From: Dermacentor variabilis
Taxonomy: Eukaryota > Arthropoda > Arachnida > Ixodida > Ixodidae
Length of the DNA stretch: 64,000 bases
Direction: 5' to 3'
Assembly (NCBI RefSeq): GCF_050947875.1
Contig: NC_134576.1
Coordinates: 54,254,255-54,318,254 of the forward strand
Below are positions 55,287-64,000 of the stretch, piece by piece. Below the pieces are notes generated by a model. That model had not been told where the DNA came from and searched no databases. It saw nothing but the letters and a program-made list of their open reading frames with translations. Position numbers and translations under genes: made by a program. The stretch's first letter is position 1, and every line of letters starts with the position of its first letter.

Positions 55287-56299
55287 CCTGTGTTGATCCT
55301 GCCTACGGATAGAAATTTACTTGAGGTTCATATGGGCCGTGCCTCTGTAACGGCTTTGATTAATACCGGCGCGCACATCTCTGTCACGAGTGACCTACTT
55401 CGTAGACGCCTCAACAAAGTGCTCACCCCTGCTGCGTCCTGTGTCGTGCGAGTCGCCGACGGGCAAACACCGGTCGTCATGTGAATATGCGCTGCTCGTG
55501 TCAGTGTCGCAAGCTGCCAGATTTCTGTTGTTTTCGCTATTCAGCAAGAATGGCCCCACGACATCATTTTTTGGTCTCGATTTTCCATCAGTGCATTCAG
55601 CGTTGATTGACTGATCCGTGGGACTTGTTCAGCTCGAGTTTCCCTGCGCTTCTGGCCTTCCTGAAGTTTCCAGCAGACTTTGTTGAGCAGAGTATATTCC
55701 ACTTGTCCCCAAAGTCATGGCATGCGCGTCCTTCTTTCACTCACCCTACCTGTGTCTGACGGTGACTAGATCGTCTTTCCTCTTTCGGACGTCCCTTTGG
55801 ACCATCACGTTGCGCGTCCTTACACTGTCGTCAATGTTGCGAACAATTCTATGTGCCTTTCACTTCTAAAGTTCGGACCATACAGCCCCGTTCTACCGCA
55901 AGACATAGTTTTAGGCACGCTGGAATCTTGCCAGGACTATAATCTATCGGCCTTGACTACTGAGACAACGTCGTCTCACAGTGAATCTTCACTTACTCAA
56001 CCAACTGCCTTACCCGATTTCCCAAATATGATTTCTCCTGATCTTCCGCCTCAGCACGCCGACCAGTTACATTGCTTGCTCGCCTCGTTCAGTAACATTT
56101 TTGACTTGAATGGTTACCTTTTAGGCTAGACCTCCACTGCAAAACACATAATTGACATTGGCGACGCCCATCCGATTCACCAGGGATCACACTGCGTGCC
56201 CTTGTGCCCTTAGATGAGCGACAAGCGATTCAAACGGCAGTCGAAAAGATATTTACTCCAGGAATCATCGCGCCATCCTACCGCTCGTGGGCGTCCCCT
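55287..56299 (+). pseudogene. Gypsy-D protease and region before RT
   Basis: The protease reads LEVHMGRASVTALINTGAHI, where the catalytic Asp of DTG is Asn. Several stops follow. Later, FPNMISPDLPPQHADQLHCL and ASFSNIFDLNGYLLG mark the pre-RT linker, and DERQAIQTAVEKIFTPGIIA then PSYRSWASPG mark the entry to RT. Not functional. Confidence 0.75.
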
Positions 56300-56304
56300 G
56301 GGAC

Positions 56305-56443
56305 GGTATTTTGTAGCGATGCCTTTTCCCATTCTATGCTTTTTTCCGGCTTTTCGCGCTTGGCCAACGGGATCAGGCGGCCCTGTGTGGTGGATGATAA
56401 GAATAGCATAGCATAAGCCATAAGGCATCGCTACAAAATAGCG
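56305..56443. mobile_element. Hairpin MITE
   Basis: Arms TATTTTGTAGCGATGCC (56307-56323) and GGCATCGCTACAAAATA (56424-56440) are perfect inverted copies around about 100 bp. No coding capacity. It sits exactly at the break in Gypsy-D RT, directly before the THAP-bearing segment. Confidence 0.7.
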
Positions 56444-56726
56444 GCCCTGTAGTCCTAGATTAAAGGAAAGACCATTGGGGGCGAGCTCCACCACTGGAAA
56501 AGCTGGCGCTGCCGTCGGTGCGACGTAGCATGGGGATAAAGTGTACACTGTGGCTGTGTCGGCTGTTTCGTAAGCGCCGAAGCGAGCTGAAAATGAAAGT
56601 CTAAAGTCCAACCTGCGCTGCGGTTCTGATTAAATGGGGAGGTTTTCGCGCTTCGTATGTCTGCTTAACAACGCTTGAAAGCACTATAATAGGTAGTGGC
56701 TGCCTTTCAAGGCATAAAACTACTCA

Positions 56727-57095
56727 GTGCCGCAGTGCCGGACGTACGGAACGAAGCCCGGTATCAGCCTTCACACGAACCTGCAAGACAAGAAGCTCCA
56801 CGAAGCTTCGATTACGAAACTTAGAACCGGCAAGCAGCCATCTGCTACAACTAGGATGTGCTGCAAGTACTTCCGAGAGGAATATTTCTGTTACGACGTC
56901 GGGGCTGCGATGTTCGCGTTGAGTGGAAAAAAGCGTGCACTGAGACTTTCACTCACGCGCGCTGCCCGGCTATGTCATGAAGCTTTGGCCTATGAACTTG
57001 TTGGTGCCAGACACAGGCAAGTTTCCTGGAATGGAAAGGGAACGGTAAGAGGCACATTAAATAAAAGGCATGTTATATGCTCACCTTTGTGTTAG
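56727..57095 (+). pseudogene. THAP-domain ORF (degraded zinc ligands)
   Basis: 122 codons from MPQCRTYGTKPGISLHTNLQ. The THAP pattern is seen in DKKLHEASITKLRTGKQPS, then CCKYFREEYF for the usual C..HF.EEDF, and YDVGAAMFALSGKKRALR. The N-terminal C..C pair is reduced to one Cys, the ligand His is replaced (CKYF rather than SKHF), and the conserved Trp after the first helix is Ser. The domain is therefore probably unable to hold zinc. No transposase core follows. Whether the source was a transposon or a host THAP gene cannot be told from this copy. Confidence 0.6.
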
Positions 57096-57258
57096 CACCA
57101 AACAATGAATGCATATTGGATTAAGAAAAAGAAGCACCTGGATATTGCTCGCTGGGAAGACCGCTAAACATACACTGTGACGCAACTTGAGAAATAATTA
57201 TATTGAAACGTCCAATAATTTAGAAGAAAAAAAAATATTGAATCGTCGCGATGGAACA

Positions 57259-57510
57259 TCACAAGTCACCGTATTCGTCGAAGACCCTAGTTACCACGAA
57301 ATCATTTTCGAACAGCTCCGATAGTCCACGCAACGACAGTTTCTTGCATCCTGTCAAATGCTCATATGCTGCGGTATAAAGCTCAGGGCACGAAGCGAAA
57401 CATCGTGCCCCGACATGGATGTAGACGCGCAGACGGTCGCTACGAACCCTTGCGATCGCTGCATTGAGGCTTAATTCTTTTTGCCCAATTTGGTTATACA
57501 GACAGCCCAC
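57259..57510 (-). other. Unrecognised minus-strand ORF in the THAP-bearing segment
   Basis: 83 codons (YIHVGARCFASCPELYTAAY, GLSELFENDFVVTRVFDEYG). No family recognised. It lies opposite to and downstream of the THAP ORF, within the candidate inverted repeats. It may be chance or a fragment of another insertion. Confidence 0.25.
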
Positions 57511-57849
57511 TATAAGAACTTATTTCACATAGTTCATTTTTAGCGGTTGCGGATCTTTCACACAAGAAGCCGGTTCGGGGGGCTCCATTGCGACGACAGC
57601 GCGCAGTTAGTGGGCGTTCACTGTACGTATTCGGTAGAAAGATAACGTCTGTAAGCCATTCTGTGTTATCTGTTTGCCTAAGATTATTATTTTGGCAGTA
57701 AAAAATTTCCATTGTTTCTAGAGCACTTACAGAAATGTCCTGGAGGGCGTCCGCGTGGTGTTTTTATTGAGCGCCGGAAGCCAAAGTTATTCTACGCAAG
57801 CGAGGCGCTACCGACAGATGGCAACTCCGTAAGTCCTCACCCCCAATAC

Positions 57850-59120
57850 CTAGTGTTTCTCTGTGTACTACGTGAACAAGATAACTAAAAAAAATGTTTA
57901 CCAGAGCTCTCCCATGCATCGATGACACACTCGACTGCCTTCAAGGTGCGAACTATTTTTCTTCCCTCGATTTGACCTTGCTTACGGCTGCTCGCAGATT
58001 GCTGTAGACGACATGGGCCACGAGAAGAGGGCCTTTCTGACATTGCACGGCCTATACCAGTTCAAGGTGATGCGTTTCAGCATGTGTAATGCCCTAGCGA
58101 CGTTCGAACGCATTTACGATGGACGCACTTCTGCATGGACTCAGGTGGTTCATCTGTCGTTGTTGCTAGAATGACGTCATCGTTTTGGCTCTTACGTTTG
58201 CGGCATACCTCCAGCGTCTTTCATTAGTTAATTCTGTATTTCGAAATGCCGACCTCCCGCTTAATTCGTCTAAGTGTCACTTCTGTCACCCCCAAATCGC
58301 TATCTTTGGCCATCTTGTTGACTCCTCCGGTGTGCGCCCAGACCGAGGCAAAGTTCGGGCTGTGCAAAATTTTCCCGTGCCGACGAGCGCCAATGACCAA
58401 CGGATCTTTGTGGGCCTGTGTTCGTGCTTCCGTCGCTTCGTGCACAGTTTTGCAGCAGTCGCCCGGCAAATCTTACTGCACTTCTGAAAGCCGATGCTTC
58501 ATTTTTCTCGGGCCCCGAACAAGCAACCACGTGCTCGAAACTTATCTCTCTGTTGATATTTCCATCTATTTAGGCGCGCTTCGACCTGTCAGCTCCTAGT
58601 GAAGTCCGCAGTGACGCCAGTGGACATGGAATCACCGCCATTTTGTCTCAGCGTCAGCGAGGGCATGGTCGTGTGATTACATACTGAATTCGTTAGGCTT
58701 CTGCAGCCGAGAGGAATTATTCCATAACCGAGCGGGAGTACGTTGCGCTTGTCTGGGCAGTCGCGAAAGGTCGCCCTTACTTGTACGGTTGGGCATTTAG
58801 TCACTACAGACTACCACGAACTGTGCTGGTTTTCTCCCTTCTGGACCCCTAAAGGACACCTCGGTCGCTGGCCGCTGCGACTTCAGGAATACCCGTGCAC
58901 CATGGCTATACAAGTCCGATCGTTCATACCAAGATGGCGACTGTCCGTCACGTCATCCCGTCGACCCTTCGGATATTTCTGCGACCGACTGCTGCTGCCC
59001 CTGTTCTCTCGCTGTCTGTCTACGGCTGTTTCACATGCTGCGACTGGAACGACGAAAATCAGTGCAGTCTTACGCGTCGCAATGCGATTTTTAGAGGGCC
59101 CATTTCACATGATTTCGATT
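57850..59120 (+). pseudogene. Gypsy-D RT and RNase H
   Basis: RT resumes with VNKITKK and DDTLDCLQGANYFSSLDL, then CSQIAVDDMGHEKRAFLTLH and MCNALATFERI. The YLDD box is destroyed (a stop followed by ND). Then PLNSSKCHFCHPQIAIFGHL, VRPDRGKVRAVQNFPVPTSA and VGLCSCFRRFVHSFAAVARQ. RNase H: RSDASGHGITAILSQRQRGH and ERNYSITEREYVALVWAVAK. Similarity ends near 59010-59120, before any integrase. Confidence 0.75.
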
Positions 59121-59459
59121 TGAACAATGCGATTGGTGCGACGCCCAAGGTTGCTTACTGCCAGATTTCGTGGCACACGCTGCATAATTCTTTTATTGTA
59201 ATGAATAAGATGGTTACATTATAATGTTGTTGACTTTTATTTGTTATGAGCAAGAAATATGCGTGTTTTATGATTCTAAAACGTGTTGAAGTGAAGATTT
59301 GTTTTGGAGTGCGCAACGGCGATTTCTGAAGTTCAGTGCGGCATGGCGCCCGTAAACAGCTGATCGCAGCTGGTTCATCATGCATGGTTCAGCGCTGTGT
59401 GCGGTCTCATCTGCCTTCTATGACCGTTTCGTTTTGCCTGCGCTTCGACAATCTACAAG

Positions 59460-59705
59460 ATGACCTATCGACAAGTTCATCGACAAGTTCTACCCACACT
59501 ACATATGCAGTATTCGGAATTCGGCTGCCACGAAGTCTCTGTGACAGCCCAAGATCCTCGCGCTACCCGTGATCGGCGTCAGCTTCTTGATAAGTTATGT
59601 GTGTATATTGCTCGTGATTGCGCATATGCGGTGCCTGCTCCTAGCCATATTCTTGCGCCAAACGCAACAACAAGCACCAACCCGAAAGCCCGCGCGTGCT
59701 CCTGA
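59460..59705 (+). CDS. Possible terminal exon, unrecognised
   Basis: Open for 81 codons, including FGCHEVSVTAQDPRATRDRR and QLLDKLCVYIARDCAY, with a TGA at 59703. A canonical AATAAA lies about 40 bp downstream (59744). The length and signal would fit a last exon, but there is no family match and no proven splice site. Confidence 0.22.
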   Translation: MTYRQVHRQVLPTLHMQYSEFGCHEVSVTAQDPRATRDRRQLLDKLCVYIARDCAYAVPAPSHILAPNATTSTNPKARACS

Positions 59706-59892
59706 ACGAAGCCGCAAATGGTCTGTGTGATTACTGGACGTGGAATAAAAATTGTGTTGTGAAATTGAACCTTCGCGCTAGCCTGGTTCGTCTATCGCCT
59801 TGCGTGTGCTTTGAATATATATATGTATGTATGTATGTATAAATGGCAGTCCTCTGTAAATATTTCTAAAAGCGCAAAAACAGACGCATCAA

Positions 59893-60168
59893 ATGTTTTT
59901 CGCAGTTACCGTCACTTTTGTAGAAACATGTACGTTTCATTCAGAAACCTGCATTCTAGAAGACACGCTTCTCGTCCACTTTGTTGTCCTGTGTCTCGCG
60001 CTGGTAGTATACGCGGAACTTCTAACAAGAAGACCATATCAATACGTGCTATCCATAATGCAGGATCGTAGGCGCACGGCAGGCGCACTTGCCGTAGGGT
60101 TTCTCAGCTTTCTGCTCAGCCTTGCACGCCGCTCACGGATAGCCTGTTTTGTGGAAATAAATAAATAG
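59893..60168 (+). CDS. Possible small membrane-protein ORF, unrecognised
   Basis: 91 codons with two hydrophobic stretches (LLVHFVVLCLALVVYAELL and AGALAVGFLSFLLSLA) separated by a basic loop. AATAAATAAATAG overlaps the stop codon, giving a polyadenylation-like signal. No recognised family. It could be a chance ORF or the end of a decayed gene. Confidence 0.22.
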   Translation: MFFAVTVTFVETCTFHSETCILEDTLLVHFVVLCLALVVYAELLTRRPYQYVLSIMQDRRRTAGALAVGFLSFLLSLARRSRIACFVEINK

Positions 60169-60179
60169 TATTAATATAT

Positions 60180-61150
60180 TAATAATGGTATTAGATATTA
60201 TAGTTTCTTCACTGTAATTTATAGCAATCATCCATATTTCTTAAGCTAGTCGTGAGTTTAACCTGTATTAGATCAACATTGTTACGACATGCTTATGGGA
60301 GCCATTTCAAACTAGATTGTTCAGCCAGAGAAAGTACAAATGCACGTCTTAATGTTTATTCCAATTTGGTATTCCTAAACCGAATATATTTGCACAATTT
60401 TATACCTCCTTGCATTTCCTGCAATTCAATGTTCAGAGCTGAAAAAACTGATTCCTTTTCTTGCTGTCGAAAGGCTGCTTCAATGTTGATAGCAAGCTAT
60501 AATTATTCATTTCGAAAGTGTTAAGCAATGACTACATCTCTAAACTTATCAATGTGTTTTTGTTCGACGAACACAATCAAGTTATCTTTCTCCCTCTCAT
60601 TGACAGCCATGGAATGAAACTGTTCACTTTCATAATTAAGTATCAGAATGGAAACATTCTGGAGCTTGTCCTTAGCATTTGTCTGCATCCTATAGTTTGC
60701 ATGTTTGTATCAAGTTCTAGCGTTGCAATCGCAGTGATCTAAGCATATGTTTATATTGCAACAAACGAATTGATTGAACTTGGTTTTCAAATCTACAATG
60801 TGGCCATGCAGTAACGACCACATTAATAAGCAAAGAAAGAAAAACTGCAGATTCAGTGTACGTGTTGGAATCTATGCGAAGTGAAGTTTTTGTCAAGGGG
60901 TCAATGAAATGCTGTTAAAGTAACTGCGATATATACAATTTGTCTTATTTTCAACAATCCAACATGTCATCTTTTGCAAGGTTTGCCTATGTATGGCATA
61001 GGTCACAACCTCAATGCCATGTAATCTTTACGCACTACACTGTTCACAAAGTATACTGAAATGTAAACGGCAGTTAATGTAGATGCACACTGTGAGACAT
61101 CAACACAGTGACGTTCGTTGAACAAGGAATGGTGCGAGGTGTACGCAGAT
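60180..61150. other. AT-rich spacer, nothing recognised
   Basis: No convincing coding region, repeat or RNA gene. Confidence 0.55.
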
Positions 61151-61154
61151 GAAT

Positions 61155-61330
61155 GAATGACATGTGTTTATGTACTTTTTATTTATATACCTCGCAAGCT
61201 CAAAGGTTGGAGTATTATACGAGGGGGAATAAACAAGTAGTTACAAAAGGAAGAAGGGCACAACATTAAACAAAACCAGCAAAAAAAGCACTACCAATAC
61301 AATGCACCAACTAGCCCAACATGTTTTACT
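61155..61330 (-). mobile_element. CR1-like LINE 3' tail fragment
   Basis: On the minus strand the sequence ACCTTTGAGCTTGCGAGGTA then TATAAATAAAAAG resembles the 3' end of the LINE at 42490-46098 (GGGCCCTGTAAGGTATTGCG then AATAAATAAA). No protein-coding part is left. The string ACCAACTAGCCCAAC lies at 61306-61320. Confidence 0.4.
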
Positions 61331-61987
61331 AGCACAACATTATACAATACTTAACAAACAATAACAGGAAAAATTACTGCCCATGCACCCTGTAAAGATG
61401 GTAAACCAGCGAAGCTGAAATGTGCGGCTCCGTTGTTTATCACTGGGTTAATTCCGACAGTTTGTTCAAGTCTTTCTATACTATTGGTTATGTCTGTGTT
61501 TCTTAATGAGGTTACACACACGTTTGGCTTGGGTTTATCACATTGTTTATTTGGAATGCCACACATCCCACTTTGCAAGATCACCATCATGAAAAGCGCA
61601 ATGAGTAGTTCATTGTGTTAATGCAGCGCGTCCATCAAAGTCTTTCTGAATTATGTTGTGCATTTGTGTTTTCTAATGTCTTAATCATGGTATTTATGGC
61701 TCGGTTTTGCACTGTAGTTACCAAGTGACGCATCGAGGCTGCACATTTCATTTAATTAAATACAGGGACACATTTTTTAACCTATTGGGAAGTCGGAGAG
61801 AGACTGCTGTGAGAGAGAAACGACATCACTATCGGTGTAGCCAATATATGCGCCACACCTTTGCTGCAAGATAATTATGACATCATGATCTTGTCTTAAC
61901 CCCGCCCCCCTCCGTGTCCCTTCCCTGCAATAATACGTAGATAAATGTATATGTTTTAAATGCTTAAGTATTTCTATGTCTACCCAG

Positions 61988-62285
61988 AGTGAGTGAGTGG
62001 GTAAAGACTTTATTTGAAAACAAGGTATTGACGGATGACCTTGTTGTTAGGCAGCCACGAGCCCCTGGGCCCGGGCGGCTTCTTCAGCTCTCTCGATGAC
62101 CTTGGCCTGCAGGTCAGGGTCGGAGCTGAGCAACACGGCCTCCCACTGCTCAGTACTACTTATTTCGTGATTTGCGTGATTTTCGGCTGGGCACGACCAC
62201 ATAATATGGAATAGATCCGCTTTTTGCTTACAATGCTTACATGTATTAGGGTATTGGTCCGGGTAGTAGTAGTGATAGTCTACCC
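61988..62285 (-). mobile_element. I-group LINE 3' fragment
   Basis: The minus strand encodes the C-terminal zinc knuckle (CKHCKQKADLFHIMWSC), then SSTEQWEAVLLSSDPDLQAK and VIERAEEAARAQGLVAA and a stop, matching the C-terminus of the full-length LINE at 28305 (EDWEEALKSGDPQDQLRAVQ). Ends with AATAAAGTCTTTACCC and a (TCAC)n-type tail. 5' truncated near 62285. Confidence 0.82.
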
Positions 62286-63540
62286 AACAAAAAATTTATC
62301 CGTCCATCGTGCAAGACGAATGCAATGGCTCACACCCCCTAAACAATGGATCATACCCCTACACTAGGGTTTTTGGTATCGGACCGTGAGTGTTTTGCCT
62401 AGGCGCATATACAGCTTCACTGCAAAAATATTGAACACCTTTCTGCTAGAGACCAAGACGATCATGAGGCGTACTAACAGATGAAAGTTTATGGAACATG
62501 ACGAGTAAATGCTGGTCGACAAGCAATAAATCGAATTTACACAAAAAGCAGAAGCAAAAACTGATGTGTGTCCATACAGATCTCAACAGAAAACGCATCC
62601 ATCTCTGAAAGTGTCACTGAGCACGTTCTGGTGGGCGAGTTGGTTATACATGATTACAAAGAAGGCGCCAAATAAAACAACAGACGAAGGAAGGAGACAC
62701 GAGACAACCACGTAGGCGCACTAAAAACTGAGCGTTTTATTTCTTGACATAGGAATATATAGCTGCTGTCAAGGATCAAAACAACGAGAAGAAACAGGGC
62801 CGTCATCTGCATCGCACAAGGAAGCCACGATAGAGAATAATTTCTAAGTGTCGCTCTTTCGATAAGTGAATTTGATAGCTTCCTCTTAACAAATTCATTG
62901 TTAAGAGCTCATTGTTAAGAGTTCATTCTTAAGAGCTATAGCTCGCGCGCGGGCCCAACTCCGACGTGGCCTATTCAGATACATGTAAAACGCAAAAAAG
63001 TTTTTCTGAGATAACCCCTGGACCGACTTTCATGAAATTTGTTGCATTTGAGAGAGAAAAGTAAGTGAGTGAGAAAAGTAAGCGTAGCGACTGTCGGAAG
63101 CGGAATTTCGATTTAGGGCCGGAATGTTACAAGAATATTCAAAAATTCGGAAGTTTCAAACAAATAGAAGCACGAAGTTTACAAATTCATAGCTCTGCAT
63201 CAAGAACAGAAATGGCGGTTATGTGAAAGGCATCCATTAGATCAAAGAAAGCGAACTTCTATATGTCATTTTACATCTTACATGAACTTGTTAGGTTGTT
63301 TACAAGGGTTCTGCAACAGCTGTATTTCCATGTTATTAATTCTTTTTAACGTTCATGTGTAACATATCTTGCCCGCTTTAGATGTACTGTTAGATGCAAT
63401 ACAAGAATCTTGTTATAATTTTTTCATGCACTGTTACGGAGTTGTAAACTTGATAGCTTCGTATTTTGAAAATTTCCGGTTTTTTCCAATTTTTCATATA
63501 AAATTGGCGACCTAAATAAAGAGATTGAAACCAACAGCCA
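62286..63540. other. Spacer with a short tandem repeat
   Basis: Mostly AT-rich and unrecognised. Four imperfect copies of a roughly 15-bp unit (ATTGTTAAGAGCTC-like) lie at about 62886-62940. Confidence 0.5.
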
Positions 63541-63548
63541 CTAGATCT

Positions 63549-64000
63549 TGACTGACTGAATAAACTTTATTGAAACCAGCACGAGATGGGGGCTGGGCCT
63601 AGGCCTCCCACGTGGGGGCGTCGAGGTGTTGCCTCTTCGCCGCCTCGCAGGCCTGTTGGGTCGCCCAGAGTTGGTCGTCAAGGTTGGGGCTACGCAGGGC
63701 AGCGTGCCATCTCGACGAGAGGGTCGTGGGGTTAGTGTCGAGGTATTGGTGTGTACAGTCCCAAAGCATGTGTGGAAGTGTGGCTGGCTGTGTCTTGCAG
63801 ATATGGCACGTGGGATTGGGGTAAATGTCTGGGTAGATCTTGTTGTAAAGTTGTAACGAGGGGTAAGTATTGGTTTGTAGCAGGCGGAAAGTTGTAGCCT
63901 GCGCTCGGGATAATTTGTTGTGTGGGCCGGGGAACGTTCTACGCTCTAAGTAGAAGGACTTCACAAGATCATTGTAGCGTGTCAGGCGATCCCTACCGGT
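63549..64000 (-). mobile_element. I-group LINE 3' fragment, running off the window
   Basis: Minus-strand ORF 63964-63599: LERRTFPGPHNKLSRAQATT, FRLLQTNTYPSLQLYNKIYP, knuckle CHICKTQPATLPHMLWDC, SPNLDDQLWATQQACEAAKR, ending APTWEA. AATAAAG is followed by a (TCAG)n tail near 63549-63560. The C-terminal part is intact as far as visible. The 5' side lies beyond the window edge, so its full length is unknown. Confidence 0.85.

Larger units (their letters stand above)
56474..57847. mobile_element. Candidate THAP-bearing DNA transposon remnant
   Basis: Ends ATTGGGGGCGAG (left) and ATTGGGGGTGAG (right, read inward) form a 12-bp inverted repeat with one mismatch. The 1,374-bp segment lies inside Gypsy-D RT, holds a THAP-domain ORF on the plus strand near the left end and an unrecognised minus-strand ORF (57259-57510) near the right. 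THAP domains are the DNA-binding part of P-element-like and other transposases. The termini do not resemble classical P-element ends, and the target duplication is unclear. Confidence 0.45.
54796..59120 (+). mobile_element. Gypsy-D: LTR-less Gypsy remnant
   Basis: Contains gag, protease, RT and RNase H pieces in order, without LTRs or integrase. Interrupted at about 56300-57850 by a hairpin MITE and a THAP-bearing insertion: the text before (PSYRSWASPG) and after (YVNKITKK, DDTLDCLQGANYFS) belongs to adjoining parts of RT. Heavily decayed, probably the oldest Gypsy here. Confidence 0.75.

Noticed and set aside
62700..62960. Possible Penelope 5' sequence near 62.7 kb
   Set aside because: A vague resemblance only; no coding region or shared string with the Penelope copies at 1355-3071.

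Overview
This window looks like nuclear DNA of an ixodid (hard) tick, and it is mostly a graveyard of transposable elements. The tick assignment is an inference from three things: a Ruka-type tRNA-derived SINE (34858-35076), dense Gypsy, I-like, CR1-like and Penelope elements with tick-style sequences, and an intronless TRAF-like gene of the kind expanded in ticks. There are no bacterial operons, CRISPR arrays or rRNA genes. I found no new cellular system. What stands out is the nesting, with insertion seams that can be read to the base.

Left part (1-8425). A decayed Gypsy pol (1-1354, continuing at 3083-3202) is split by a head-to-head pair of Penelope-like GIY-YIG elements (1355-3071) flanked by an 11-bp duplication. 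A complete but dead mariner with TA duplication follows (5209-6539), then a foldback repeat (6746-6903).

Centre-left (8426-28123). Two complete Gypsy elements lie in tandem. Gypsy-A (8430-14542) has 184/190-bp LTRs, a gag/pol overlap and an I-like LINE tail inserted in its reverse transcriptase. Gypsy-B (16527-28119) has 143/146-bp LTRs. It is interrupted by a pogo/Tigger element (17198-20618) that itself holds a second pogo-like element (18840-19899), by a minus-strand CR1-like LINE (about 21096-23640), and by a 1,008-bp TIR element with TA duplication (24393-25400). Both Gypsy elements are flanked by ATAT.

Centre (28124-41600). A nearly intact full-length I-group LINE (28305-33863, 13-bp duplication) has two ORFs broken only by TGA codons and one frameshift. 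After old SINE and LINE debris and about 3.5 kb without recognisable genes comes the one convincing host gene: a single-exon TRAF-like protein on the minus strand (39854-41260; RING, two TRAF zinc fingers, coiled coil, MATH), with a full CRE site upstream.

Right part (42490-64000). A plus-strand CR1-like LINE (42490-46098) and a 525-bp MITE (46399-46923) precede Gypsy-C (47295-52358, minus strand). The first half of its gag lies inverted beside a roughly 300-bp AC microsatellite. Gypsy-D (54796-59120, no LTRs found) is split by a hairpin MITE and by an insertion with candidate TIRs carrying a degraded THAP-domain ORF. Several I-like and CR1-like LINE 3' tails finish the window. Three short ORFs (53929, 59460 and 59893) may be terminal exons of unrecognised genes, but the evidence is weak.

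All transposon proteins here carry stops, frameshifts or lost catalytic residues, so none seems able to move itself. The TRAF-like gene is probably the only working protein gene.
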